A DNA stretch of 63,884 nucleotides from a virus. Within the stretch, counting starts at the first letter, position 1. Every line of letters starts with the position of its first letter. A model generated the notes under the pieces. It saw only the letters and a list, made by a program, of their open reading frames with translations. It was not told where the DNA came from and did no database searches. The stretch is from positions 1 to 63,884 of the IMG/VR virus record IMGVR_UViG_3300036985_002667; one strand, 5' to 3'. The position numbers and the translations under genes were made by a program. Below are positions 17,289 through 24,239 of the stretch, piece after piece.

Positions 17289-17396
17289 ACGCCCTGTCTT
17301 TCCAGAGTGTCCGTTGTATCAGCAGGGGAGATTCCTAGGGAGGACCTGCCTACAACCGCCAAGGTTTTGTCCCACCATTAGCTAGGGGTTTGAGCA
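17289..17396 (-). other. Structured intergenic segment, no gene seen
   Basis: This segment holds no open frame with an SD. On the minus strand GTTGTA/TACAAC and GCAGG/CCTGC enclose a smaller TCCT/AGGA hairpin, suggesting a branched RNA next to the tRNA-like element. I do not recognise a riboswitch or intron core. Confidence 0.35.
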
Positions 17397-18053
17397 CTAC
17401 CGATGCTCGCATGCCTCGTTGGTCACCGGGCAGAACCGACACAATGGGGAGGGCTTAGCCCCCCACGCACCGTGTTCCACTGCTGACTCGATCATACTAG
17501 CGCGTCCCGCCCACTTTGACCAGATGGTAGGCAGATCGGAACGCTTATATTCCGCCTTCACCACTTTCGCGGCCACCACAAACAACAAGATGCCGGACAC
17601 GACCTGCACCTGCGGGTAGTGGGCCATGATCATTGCCGCCATTAGCTCGAGCTGGTCGGGGTCGGCAAAGCGCGCAGACTTCCCGGTCTTGTAGTCGGCC
17701 ACTCGGGCTTTGGTCTTGCTGATCGCCAAGAAGTCGGGCACGCCTCGGAACCATACATCCTTATCGAAAAAGTCACACGGTGTGAAATCGGCACGGATGG
17801 CCATCTTTTGTTCGCACAGCACGTCGCCTTTGATCTGCCTCAACGGCGCGACGAACAACTCAAACATCTTGAATTGCTCGGGCAAGGGCGTGCCGTCCCG
17901 GATGTAGTCTTCGAATGCTTTATGCACAGCGGTGCCGTATAGCGTGGCGGCGGTGTCTTGTGACTTGAACTTCTTGAGAATGCGAACTTCGTGATACCGA
18001 CGCGGGCACCCCTCGAAGTCTTTAACCGATGAGTACGAATGCGCGAGTGCCAT
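17397..18053 (-). CDS. PD-(D/E)XK exonuclease, RecB/Cas4-like
   Basis: This 218-aa protein has SD AAGGAA before ATG 18053. Motifs run in the family order: GTAVHKAFEDY (about 40), FRGVPDFLAI (catalytic Asp, about 105), RVADYKTGK (D-x-K, about 117-125), QLELMAAMI, and C-terminal Cys LCRFCPVTNEAC. With the N-terminal CPRRY these could hold an iron-sulfur cluster as in Cas4/AddB nucleases. It probably processes DNA ends during replication or recombination alongside the polymerase immediately upstream. No CRISPR array is present, so a phage recombination role is more likely than adaptation. Confidence 0.85.
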   Translation of the reverse strand: MALAHSYSSVKDFEGCPRRYHEVRILKKFKSQDTAATLYGTAVHKAFEDYIRDGTPLPEQFKMFELFVAPLRQIKGDVLCEQKMAIRADFTPCDFFDKDVWFRGVPDFLAISKTKARVADYKTGKSARFADPDQLELMAAMIMAHYPQVQVVSGILLFVVAAKVVKAEYKRSDLPTIWSKWAGRASMIESAVEHGAWGAKPSPLCRFCPVTNEACEHR

Positions 18054-18084
18054 GTGGATTCCTTAGTATGGAACCCAGTTTAAC

Positions 18085-19974
18085 CTAACAATCGCCGTAT
18101 GCGTCACCGAATCCAGCCTCGCATGATAACGGCAAACCTGTCGACCATTTGGGGTTCCATGACATGCACTCGACGACGTACGCCATAGCGTGCTCCGCTT
18201 GATCCATAGGAGCGATACACGCCACCGAGTCGTGCACCGTGAGCACCACCGGATACCGCTTGCGGATGCGTAGCAACTGCTCGGCCACCACACAGCGGGC
18301 GATAGCCTGAGTAAAATTTTCGACGCAAAGTCCGGGATACACGCGGGTGGGCATGCCCTTGGTGGTGTAGCGCCACTCGGGCTTCTTGTCGTCATTGTAT
18401 TCACGGCGCAGGCCGGGGTACTGGATGTGCAGGCCACTGGGTAGGGTAAGCCCCTTGCCCGGCTCGACACGCACCAGACCGGGCACATCGACCACCATAG
18501 ACTGACCGTTGTGCAGGGCTTGGATGGCTTGGTTGGCCTTGTCCCAAAGATATGGGATGCAGCTGTAGGTGTTGCGGTATGAGTTGATGATGCGCTTGGC
18601 CTCGGCCTCAGTCACCTCGACGCCCGCCATCGACTTGAGGAACGCCTTGAGCTTGACGTGACCAACGCCATAGCCTGCCCCGAGCACCACGACCTTGCCG
18701 ACCTGCCGCTGGGTCTTGTCGATCTGGTCGGCAGCCACGCCATAGATGTGGCTGGCCATGATTTTGTACACGTCCTGCTTGTCCCGGAAGGCTTGCACGA
18801 GGTCGTGCTGGCCCGCCAGCCACGCCAAACACCGGGCTTCGATCTGGGCTGAGTCGCAGTCGATCACGACATGGCCGCGTGGTGCCTTGATAGCGCGCTT
18901 GAGTGCCTTGGCATACGGCCCACGAGTCGGCAGGTTCTGGAGGTTGACCGAGTCTTGGCCACTCCATCTTCCAGAGTGAGCGCCGTAGTAGCGCAGGGGC
19001 ACCGGGAACGCACCGCGCCCAGCCATGCCGATGAACCGCTCAGTGCGGGTCTCCTCGAGGGTGGTCTTATTGCCAAGGCGAGCGGCGACGAGTGCCTGCA
19101 CCCGTACGTCGGGATGCTCGGCCAATTCCTTGAACTGCTCATCGGTCTTGGCGAAGGCGTAGGCGGGCTTGCCTGTGGCCGGGCTGACCTTCATGGGTGG
19201 CACAACGTCGAGGCGTTCGAGCTGCTTGGCAAACTTATCGTTCGACATGAGGAGCTTCTTGAGCCCTTCAAGGCCACTGCTGAACAGAGCCTGCACAGCC
19301 TCGGGGTCGGAGTAGTCTCCGATGAGCGTATCCCGTACGTCCTCAAGCAACTGCTGCTTGTAGTCTTTAACGGCGGCAAGGTGGGAGACGAGCAGGTCTT
19401 TGTCCAGCACCAGCCGAGGCTCGAGGAACATGCGCAGCGTGGCGTCGATGAGACGCAGCTCCTGCTTGGGGAAGCCCATGCTGAGGTAGCGATGAAAGAG
19501 CGTGTGCGTGAGCTCTACGTCGTTGACGCAGTAGGCAGCGTAGCGAGCGAGTTCGTCCGGGGTGAAGTCAACGTAATGCTTACCCAGTGCGTTGAGGACT
19601 TCGTTGCCCTTGACGCCTACGCCGAGGCGAGTGGCTTGGGAGGACAGGCTGTGTGATTTGTCGTGGGGGTAGAGAGCGCGTGACATGCCGAGGATGTCAG
19701 CCCACGCCAGCGGAGAAACGTCATAGTGCCACTTCAGAATGGCACCATCGAATGCTGTGTTCTGGCACACAACCATCTTGTCCGACCAGTCTATGCTGGT
19801 AAGGGCTGCGGCTACGTCAGGCTGGGGATACCACTCGGTGGGTGCGTCACCGATCTTGATGGCAATACCGATTGTCTCGAATCTTGGGTCACGTACGTAG
19901 GCTTCGGTGGTTAGCTTGGTGAGACTGAAGTCGCGGTCGTAGAAAGTTTCTAGGTCCAGCACGAGTGGTATCAT
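18085..19974 (-). CDS. Family A DNA polymerase with 3'-5' exonuclease domain
   Basis: This 629-aa protein has an exonuclease domain that opens with D7-L-E9 and contains DKSHSLSSQATRLG. Polymerase motif A is D372-C-DSAQIEAR, motif B RQVGKVVVLGAGYG, and motif C VH581-D582-S. All catalytic acids are present, so it is probably the replicative polymerase. Ser follows HD in motif C where Glu is usual. There is no SD before ATG 19974. Instead a GTCTAA dyad ends 6 bases from the start codon, so initiation may be leaderless-like, coupled or controlled by dyad occupancy. Confidence 0.92.
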   Translation of the reverse strand: MIPLVLDLETFYDRDFSLTKLTTEAYVRDPRFETIGIAIKIGDAPTEWYPQPDVAAALTSIDWSDKMVVCQNTAFDGAILKWHYDVSPLAWADILGMSRALYPHDKSHSLSSQATRLGVGVKGNEVLNALGKHYVDFTPDELARYAAYCVNDVELTHTLFHRYLSMGFPKQELRLIDATLRMFLEPRLVLDKDLLVSHLAAVKDYKQQLLEDVRDTLIGDYSDPEAVQALFSSGLEGLKKLLMSNDKFAKQLERLDVVPPMKVSPATGKPAYAFAKTDEQFKELAEHPDVRVQALVAARLGNKTTLEETRTERFIGMAGRGAFPVPLRYYGAHSGRWSGQDSVNLQNLPTRGPYAKALKRAIKAPRGHVVIDCDSAQIEARCLAWLAGQHDLVQAFRDKQDVYKIMASHIYGVAADQIDKTQRQVGKVVVLGAGYGVGHVKLKAFLKSMAGVEVTEAEAKRIINSYRNTYSCIPYLWDKANQAIQALHNGQSMVVDVPGLVRVEPGKGLTLPSGLHIQYPGLRREYNDDKKPEWRYTTKGMPTRVYPGLCVENFTQAIARCVVAEQLLRIRKRYPVVLTVHDSVACIAPMDQAEHAMAYVVECMSWNPKWSTGLPLSCEAGFGDAYGDC

Positions 19975-19980
19975 GGTCGG

Positions 19981-19995
19981 GTCTAATCGTTAGAC
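19981..19995 (-). promoter_or_regulatory. Dyad site 1 (polymerase leader)
   Basis: GTCTAA-TCG-TTAGAC is a perfect 6-3-6 dyad, 6 bases upstream of the DNA polymerase start on the minus strand and 2 bases before the tRNA on the plus strand. It also contains the TAG stop of the 76-aa gene. It occupies the place where an SD would normally be. Confidence 0.75.
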
Positions 19996-20213
19996 TTGCT
20001 GGCGTAGCTCAGTTGGTAGTAGCACCGCTCTTGTAAAGCGGATGTCGAGGGTTCGATTCCTTCCGCCAGCACCAGCTTTTTGTTTTTCTTTCGGGCCAAG
20101 TCGCGCTCGCGTCTGCGCAGTAACTTAGTCTCTTCTTCACTCAGCGTCCGGGTCAGTAATTGGCCGGTCAAAATCTCGCCAATTTGATCGAGCGGTGTTT
20201 TGTTCGAGTCCAT
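19983..20213 (-). CDS. Small charged protein whose 3' end is antisense to the tRNA
   Basis: The frame is 76 aa with a good SD (AGAGG, 6 bases before ATG 20213), overlapping the end of the VRR-NUC gene. The first 46 residues (PLDQIGEILTGQLL, RRRERDLARKKNKK) look like a normal small protein. The remaining 30 (GIEPSTSALQERCYYQLSYAS) are the well-known spurious translation of a tRNA complement. Either the tRNA was inserted into the gene end or the frame simply runs through it. The stop lies in dyad site 1. Confidence 0.45.
   Translation of the reverse strand: MDSNKTPLDQIGEILTGQLLTRTLSEEETKLLRRRERDLARKKNKKLVLAEGIEPSTSALQERCYYQLSYASKSND
19998..20074 (+). tRNA. tRNA-Thr (anticodon TGT), with encoded CCA
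   Basis: This 77-base cloverleaf has acceptor GCTGGCG with CGCCAGC, discriminator A and encoded CCA. The anticodon stem is CCGCT/AGCGG with loop CTTGTAA (TGT, reading ACA) and the T-arm is GAGGG, TTCGATT, CCTTC. The D-arm carries an extra T (GGTAGTAGC), leaving only three Watson-Crick pairs. It is the only convincing tRNA and lies on the strand opposite to all its neighbours, so it needs its own rightward transcript; no clear promoter is visible. Confidence 0.93.
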
Positions 20214-20481
20214 CCAGCACCTCTAAGTTCTTCTCATTGATGATGAACGCCAGTCCGCCCGCTGCCTCGATCTTCTCAAGGTTGCGTAGCTGCAACTGTG
20301 TGGGCTTACCACGTCCGGCCTTGCACTCAATGCCGATGAACTTGCCCTGATAGCAGGCCAGAATATCGGGAGTCCCGCTGTTTGCATAGAGACCCCCGAT
20401 GTAGTTCACCGCGTAGGCTCCGATTGCTTTGAGCCTAGCGTGAACACGTGCCTTCACAGCGGCTTCAGGCGTTGCGGCCAT
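20137..20481 (-). CDS. VRR-NUC domain nuclease
   Basis: This 114-aa protein is essentially one VRR-NUC domain of the PD-(D/E)XK superfamily. It has NSGTPDILACYQGKFIGIEC with K at 53 and following, then KPTQLQLRNLEKIEAAGG. The motif GxPD...ECK is complete. Single-domain VRR-NUC proteins in phages act as structure-specific nucleases, probably Holliday-junction resolvases used before packaging. It overlaps the gene before it by 17 bases and lies directly upstream of the polymerase module. Confidence 0.88.
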   Translation of the reverse strand: MAATPEAAVKARVHARLKAIGAYAVNYIGGLYANSGTPDILACYQGKFIGIECKAGRGKPTQLQLRNLEKIEAAGGLAFIINEKNLEVLDGLEQNTARSNWRDFDRPITDPDAE

Positions 20482-20845
20482 GTTCCAATTCGATCAGCTT
20501 GTCGAGGTAATGCCGGGCTTTCTCAAGGTCTTGCACGCCGCCCTTGTCCCGGAAGCGCATGATGTACTTCAGCGCGTTGCCATCGAAGAACCCCATCTCA
20601 TTGTTCTCGATCACTTCCCACGGCTGGATGGCCAGCTTGGTGTAATGATTGCCGCCCACTTGGTGCGTGTCGACAGCAGGCAGGGCGGGCTCGGCAACAA
20701 CTTCTACAGGGGCAGACTCCGCTCGCATCTTACTGCGTACTGCGTAGACCGTCACTTTGGATACGCCCAGCTTATCGGCTATCTCCGCCACTGTCAGGTT
20801 GATGTTGCGGGTCAGAAGGGCTCGAATCTTGTCGCTCTTTGTCAT
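20465..20845 (-). CDS. HTH plus DUF3310 (nucleotide-kinase-like) protein
   Basis: This 126-aa protein has AGGA 7 bases before ATG 20845. Residues 1-40 are an HTH (LTVAEIADKLGVSKVTVYAVRSKMR). After a Pro/Val linker, residues 58-122 match DUF3310 (VGGNHYTKLAIQPWEVI, NALKYIMRFRDKGGVQDLEKARHYLDKLIE), a phage family often named SaV-like or nucleotide kinase on thin evidence. DUF3310 usually stands alone; the added HTH suggests DNA binding. It is another candidate regulator in the leftward block. Confidence 0.85.
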   Translation of the reverse strand: MTKSDKIRALLTRNINLTVAEIADKLGVSKVTVYAVRSKMRAESAPVEVVAEPALPAVDTHQVGGNHYTKLAIQPWEVIENNEMGFFDGNALKYIMRFRDKGGVQDLEKARHYLDKLIELEHGRNA

Positions 20846-20954
20846 GCTTGGTTCCTGCTAAAAAATTAAATTCTGAAAGAAGCTTGTGGACCTTGGCCTC
20901 AAACAAATCCATACCGGCCTGCGCAAACGCTGTGTCTTGCCATTTGTCAGTCAT
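20772..20954 (-). CDS. Small hypothetical protein
   Basis: The frame gives 60 aa from ATG 20954, which overlaps the previous stop as ATGA. It begins MTDKWQDTAFAQAGMDLFEAKVHK and has a hydrophilic Ser/Asp/Gln tail. It overlaps the next gene by 74 bases in another frame, which is long for this region. The coupled start makes it plausible, and no family was recognised. Confidence 0.5.
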   Translation of the reverse strand: MTDKWQDTAFAQAGMDLFEAKVHKLLSEFNFLAGTKHDKERQDSSPSDPQHQPDSGGDSR

Positions 20955-21151
20955 ATCGATCCCATGAACTTTGGTAGGGGTGCCCAGTGTGTCCAGTACG
21001 TATCCTTGCGATTGTAGATGCCATACGTAGCACAACCCATCTTCTTATTGACGAGCTGCACCTTACGCCCCACCGGGCACGTATCGATTGGTCGCCAAGG
21101 ATACTCCTGATCCACTGCCGCAGCACCGTCCGATGAAGTCTTGACGGTCAT
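20951..21151 (-). CDS. DUF551-like small phage protein
   Basis: This 66-aa protein has the pattern WRPIDTCPVGRKVQL followed by THWAPLPKF, which matches DUF551-type proteins common in phages and prophages; the function is unknown. It has 4-base ATGA overlaps with genes on both sides, so it belongs to a translationally coupled chain. Confidence 0.72.
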   Translation of the reverse strand: MTVKTSSDGAAAVDQEYPWRPIDTCPVGRKVQLVNKKMGCATYGIYNRKDTYWTHWAPLPKFMGSI

Positions 21152-21432
21152 TCCTCACCCCTCCACGGATAGAGTGGCACCCATCCGGTCTTGTCGTTGA
21201 AACAGGCGATGTTTCTTGCCAGCATGCCGCTCTTAACGCACTGCCATGCCGTAGGTTCCGTTTCCTCATAGGTCAGCGGCTTACCCACACGCTCGGACAT
21301 TGTCTGCGTAATCGCATCCTTGAGTGCGGTGATCTCAACGTTCAAGTCCACTCGAACTGCGCCTTCGTGGATTACTTCTCCGTTCAAAAACTCCAGCGCA
21401 TCAAGCGCCAGTCTCATGGCTTCAATAGTCAT
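21148..21432 (-). CDS. Conserved small phage protein
   Basis: This 94-aa protein has a helical N-terminus (MTIEAMRLALDALEFL) and a C-terminus with PTAWQCVKSG and GWVPLYPWRG. The layout, a helix followed by AW...PLY, recurs in accessory phage proteins of unknown role and in the next gene upstream. It is coupled by ATGA overlaps on both sides. Confidence 0.65.
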   Translation of the reverse strand: MTIEAMRLALDALEFLNGEVIHEGAVRVDLNVEITALKDAITQTMSERVGKPLTYEETEPTAWQCVKSGMLARNIACFNDKTGWVPLYPWRGEE

Positions 21433-22031
21433 CCCTCACCCCCAATGCCATGCGCTCGCTCGATTGCGCGAACAAATGTCACTTCGTTTGATGAAGCATC
21501 TCCCCAGCCAACTGCGTCGTTCCATAGCTTGTTGATCGTTTCAATAGAAAGCGGCTCCTGTTTCTTTATGAAGCCCGCACGCGAAAGCGTATCCCCGACC
21601 GTCATCAGCATTGGCCCGCGTGTCGTGTCCGTGTCGATGGGGTACTCGTTCCAGGCCCATGACTTAACTGTTAAGTTATCCTTAATAGTTGGCTTCATCT
21701 CCTGCTGCACGTCAGTCAGCGGCTTGTGCTGTGGCAGGGTGGTGTAGAGGGGCAGATAATCTGGATGCTTATGAAAATCAATATGCCCACGATCAACCCG
21801 CACCCACGCCACCGGCTCAACTGGTGTGTATTCGTTATCCACACTAGTGTGTGTTTTTTCCATCTCCTGTTGCACATCCGTCAGCCGTTGCATGGCTTCC
21901 TCGGCAAGCGCGGCGCGGAGGGCGGTGACGGTCTTGTTCAGGTTGCTTGCTGGCACCAACCAGAACGAAGAATTCTTGTTTGTGTCAACGATGAAGTCCA
22001 TTGCCAACTGTGCTGCTTCTCTTAGGTTCAT
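21429..22031 (-). CDS. Conserved phage protein, same architecture as its neighbour
   Basis: This 200-aa protein has a helical start (LREAAQLAMDFIVD) and an internal repeat of LTDVQQEM (about 50 and 105). The segment PVAWVRVDRG...YLPLYTTLP parallels the downstream 94-aa protein, and the C-terminus is helical (SIETINKLWNDAVGWGDASSNEV). The repeat suggests it grew by duplication. It is coupled by 4-base overlaps; the function is unknown. Confidence 0.65.
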   Translation of the reverse strand: MNLREAAQLAMDFIVDTNKNSSFWLVPASNLNKTVTALRAALAEEAMQRLTDVQQEMEKTHTSVDNEYTPVEPVAWVRVDRGHIDFHKHPDYLPLYTTLPQHKPLTDVQQEMKPTIKDNLTVKSWAWNEYPIDTDTTRGPMLMTVGDTLSRAGFIKKQEPLSIETINKLWNDAVGWGDASSNEVTFVRAIERAHGIGGEG

Positions 22032-22339
22032 TCCTCACCTCTTGCTCTGATAGCGGCAGCGCAGGCTCTGACGCCGTTGTTATACGGCTTGTCCGTGTGC
22101 TCCAACTTGGAAAGTTGAGTTTCACACACCTTCGCACACGCCTCACGTTCGGCAGCAACAAGTTCCACAAGTGCTTTGATGTGCGTGTTAACCTGCTCAA
22201 TCACTGGCGCGTTTGCCGCAAAGATGCGCTCACGTTCTGCCGCAGAAACAAGAGCGGCGAAGCGTTCAAGCATAACGTCCTGCTCAAAGTCATCAAACCC
22301 AACTTCTCGCGCCATGCGGATAATATCTTCGCGGTTCAT
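22028..22339 (-). CDS. Conserved small phage protein, helical
   Basis: This 103-aa protein opens MNREDIIRMAREVGF and ends EREACAKVCE...NGVRACAAAIRARGEE, a pattern common in phage accessory regions without known function. It is mostly alpha helix with three Cys near the end. ATGA overlaps couple it to both neighbours. Confidence 0.68.
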   Translation of the reverse strand: MNREDIIRMAREVGFDDFEQDVMLERFAALVSAAERERIFAANAPVIEQVNTHIKALVELVAAEREACAKVCETQLSKLEHTDKPYNNGVRACAAAIRARGEE

Positions 22340-22680
22340 TCCTTATCCCTCCCAATCTCAGCCGCAGCCCTGACGATTGCGCGGCGGGTGGCGGCGTAGG
22401 GGTCGTCGCCATGAGGTTCTGTGCCGATGCACTGTCCTGTGCTGCCCACAACGTAAGTGCGGCAATCTTCATCGTCCACTTGGACGGTGAGCCACAACTT
22501 CACAACCAGTCGCAGCGCGTCGCCGTCATCGGTGAGCGGGTTCCAGCCGCTTGTAGAGGCCTTAATGATTCCGGGCTCCGGAGGGTGTTTGTAAGTGCCC
22601 TTCGGCTCTCCGCTTAAGTTAAGCGACGGTACTACTCCCGCAGCCTTCGCAGCCAGTTCCAGCAATTCGTGGTCAGTCAT
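22336..22680 (-). CDS. Conserved small phage protein
   Basis: This 114-aa protein has WNPLTDDGDALRLVVKL at about 45-62 and AATRRAIVRAAAEIG near the end, both familiar from phage and prophage accessory proteins of unknown function. It sits in the coupled chain with 4-base overlaps on both sides. Confidence 0.68.
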   Translation of the reverse strand: MTDHELLELAAKAAGVVPSLNLSGEPKGTYKHPPEPGIIKASTSGWNPLTDDGDALRLVVKLWLTVQVDDEDCRTYVVGSTGQCIGTEPHGDDPYAATRRAIVRAAAEIGRDKE

Positions 22681-22781
22681 TTCTTATCCCCCATCCCCAC
22701 CTGAGCGATCACCCAGCCAAGGAGCCAGCCGACAAGTGCGCCTCCGACCATTACCAGCAACTCAAAATAGTCGCTCATCAT
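22677..22781 (-). CDS. 34-aa single-span membrane protein
   Basis: The frame starts at ATG 22781 (ATG 22778 is possible), overlaps the previous stop by 4 bases and the next start by 4 bases, and encodes MMSDYFELLVMVGGALVGW with a Gly-rich membrane helix and a short Lys tail. The double coupling supports a real gene despite its size. Its role is unknown; a membrane effector or a minor holin-like peptide is possible. Confidence 0.55.
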   Translation of the reverse strand: MMSDYFELLVMVGGALVGWLLGWVIAQVGMGDKK

Positions 22782-22948
22782 TCCGCGATCTCCACATCAG
22801 CCCAAGCTGCCAGATGCACAACATTGCCATTGTCGTCAGTACAGTAGCTGTACATGCCGTCCACATGATGGAACAGCAGAGTGGTTTCGTTTCCTTGGTC
22901 ATCGCTTAGTTTCACCTTAGTGTTTCTGGGAACGTCGTAGAGTTTCAT
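22778..22948 (-). CDS. 56-aa small beta-rich protein
   Basis: It starts at ATG 22948, with a 4-base overlap with the secreted-protein gene. It begins MKLYDVPRNTKVKLSDD and contains FHHVDGMYSYCTDDNGNVVHL, a likely small beta barrel. I recognise similar short phage proteins but no function. It is coupled on both sides. Confidence 0.62.
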   Translation of the reverse strand: MKLYDVPRNTKVKLSDDQGNETTLLFHHVDGMYSYCTDDNGNVVHLAAWADVEIAE

Positions 22949-23301
22949 TTCTGTTGCCCCATGTAGTACGCGAGGCAGGAATTAAATGCGAGGTGGTCAT
23001 ACGCCCGGGTGCCGTCAATAGACCACGCATGGGTGTTAACCGATTTGGGGGTGTCCGCGATTTGAATCGTGCCGAATGCTTTGTTGCAGTCGCTCACCGT
23101 CACGGTCCAACGCCATGAATACGGAGCCGAATTCACATCCCACAGAGCTACGACTTTGGGCACGTCTTTAGTGCCGATATTGCGGACGGACGTGGGGAGG
23201 AACACGTAGGAGGCATCTGTAATAGAAAACGAATACGGGTTCGCCTCCTGTGCCAATGCCAAAGTGGGGACAAACAACAGTGCGGTAAGTAGCTTCTTCA
23301 T
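22945..23301 (-). CDS. Secreted or periplasmic small protein
   Basis: This 118-aa protein has a clear signal peptide (MKKLLTALLFVPTLALAQE, cleavage after ALA near 17). The mature part has Trp/Tyr-rich beta segments (YSWRWTVTVSDC) and two Cys that could form a disulfide. An exported phage protein in an early accessory cluster could act in the periplasm, for example in superinfection exclusion or envelope modification. This is inferred from location only. It is coupled by a 4-base overlap. Confidence 0.68.
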   Translation of the reverse strand: MKKLLTALLFVPTLALAQEANPYSFSITDASYVFLPTSVRNIGTKDVPKVVALWDVNSAPYSWRWTVTVSDCNKAFGTIQIADTPKSVNTHAWSIDGTRAYDHLAFNSCLAYYMGQQK

Positions 23302-23696
23302 TTAACTTTGCTCCCGAGCCAGATCATCGCTGCGCCGAGGACGCCGGCACCGGCTGCTACGGCCAGACCTAACGGCCCGAGGGCTACGATAGACAGCAAG
23401 CCGCCGACTACGCCAACGCTTGAGATGATCGCGCCTGCTCCCAGCAGAACCCGTTTAAACACGCTTGGTTTGGCGGCCTGCGCCGGGGCGGGTGTTGGTG
23501 CGGGCGCTATGGTGGGACGGCTGGGCGGTACGCGATTGACTTGGCTCATAGCGCGGGCCATCTGCGCGGCTTTGATCGTGGGCACGAGCGGGCTGTCCGT
23601 GTTGCGTAGCTCGGTGCGGTCGGGGCGTGGTGCTGCCCGTGCTGGGCTGGTCACTGAGGCTTCGGTTTGCGCTGGCGAAATGCGTTCGATCTTCAT
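23298..23696 (-). CDS. Proline-rich membrane protein, paralogue of its upstream neighbour
   Basis: This 132-aa protein starts at ATG 23696 (AAGGAA 7 bases upstream). The soluble N-terminal 80 residues are Pro/Ala rich and start MKIERISPAQ. Two Gly/Ala hydrophobic helices follow (about 86-128). The upstream protein begins MNVDRVSPRQ with the same soluble-plus-membrane plan, so the two look like diverged duplicates. The role is unknown. The start lies inside the frame of the upstream gene. Confidence 0.65.
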   Translation of the reverse strand: MKIERISPAQTEASVTSPARAAPRPDRTELRNTDSPLVPTIKAAQMARAMSQVNRVPPSRPTIAPAPTPAPAQAAKPSVFKRVLLGAGAIISSVGVVGGLLSIVALGPLGLAVAAGAGVLGAAMIWLGSKVK

Positions 23697-24105
23697 GGTC
23701 TTTTCCTTGGTTGATAAGTCGTTCGTGTTTAATAAAATACATTGCTGAAACAAAAGCACAGATACCGGTGATAACGAGGGCGCCGGGGCCGAACGCCGGG
23801 ATCAGCAACAGGCTGCCTATCGCACACCACGCCATCGCTCTCCCTGCTGCTTTCGCCGGAGTCTCCGGGGTTACATACGGGGGTCTCGGGGGAGGCTTTT
23901 CTGGCTTCTGCTCCACCTGCACCTTCTTGGCACGAGGGGCGGCAGTCTTGAGGGCTGACTCCAGCCTGCTCGCGTGCAGCGTCGAGCGTGTCGCATTGAT
24001 CGGATCAGACGAAGTGAAGGTCTTCACCTGCGGTACAGGGTCAAACCGTACCCGACGCTGAGCTGTGGGCTGATACTGCCGAGGCGATACGCGGTCGACG
24101 TTCAT
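23455..24105 (-). CDS. Proline-rich membrane protein with unusually long 3' overlap
   Basis: The frame is 216 aa. The first 135 residues have the same plan as the next gene: MNVDRVSPRQ, a Pro-rich linker, then two hydrophobic helices near 88-125. The last 80 residues are a Ser/Arg/Gln-rich sequence that overlaps the neighbour in another frame for about 240 bases. This part may be a fortuitous extension after a lost stop or an indel. The true functional protein may end near residue 136. Confidence 0.55.
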   Translation of the reverse strand: MNVDRVSPRQYQPTAQRRVRFDPVPQVKTFTSSDPINATRSTLHASRLESALKTAAPRAKKVQVEQKPEKPPPRPPYVTPETPAKAAGRAMAWCAIGSLLLIPAFGPGALVITGICAFVSAMYFIKHERLINQGKDHEDRTHFASANRSLSDQPSTGSTTPRPHRATQHGQPARAHDQSRADGPRYEPSQSRTAQPSHHSARTNTRPGAGRQTKRV

Positions 24106-24239
24106 GAGAAAAGTCTAACCAGTAGACCCACACCCACTACAGCCAGCGCGCCGAGGATACCACCCATAATCACGCCACTGCCGTAGCCCTCGGTGTAGCC
24201 TTCCTCAAACACGGTGGTGAATTCGTCTTCTGTAATCAC
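24102..24239 (-). CDS. 45-aa single-span membrane protein
   Basis: It starts at GTG 24239, overlapping the previous stop as GTGA, and overlaps the next start as ATGA. It has an acidic N-terminus (MITEDEFTTVFEEGYTEGYG) followed by one Gly/Leu/Val membrane helix. Coupling on both sides supports it. The role is unknown; together with the next two genes it forms a three-gene membrane cluster. Confidence 0.58.
   Translation of the reverse strand: MITEDEFTTVFEEGYTEGYGSGVIMGGILGALAVVGVGLLVRLFS

Noticed and set aside
17397-18053. Cas4 as part of a CRISPR adaptation module
   Set aside because: No Cas1, Cas2 or array is present; the gene sits beside the polymerase, so a recombination exonuclease is the simpler reading.
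19998-20074. The tRNA as an attachment site for integration
   Set aside because: The tRNA is complete with CCA and I found no integrase or excisionase; a functional tRNA is more likely.
21663-21677. ACTTAA-CTG-TTAAGT palindrome
   Set aside because: It lies inside a coding region, far from any start codon, and its arms differ from the array; probably chance.
22609-22623. CGCTTAA-G-TTAAGCG palindrome
   Set aside because: It lies inside the 114-aa gene, is a single copy, and has no promoter or start nearby.
24113-24128. GTCTAACC-AGTAGACC, a possible extra dyad
   Set aside because: One arm is altered, symmetry is broken, and it encodes a membrane helix end in the 45-aa gene; I did not count it.
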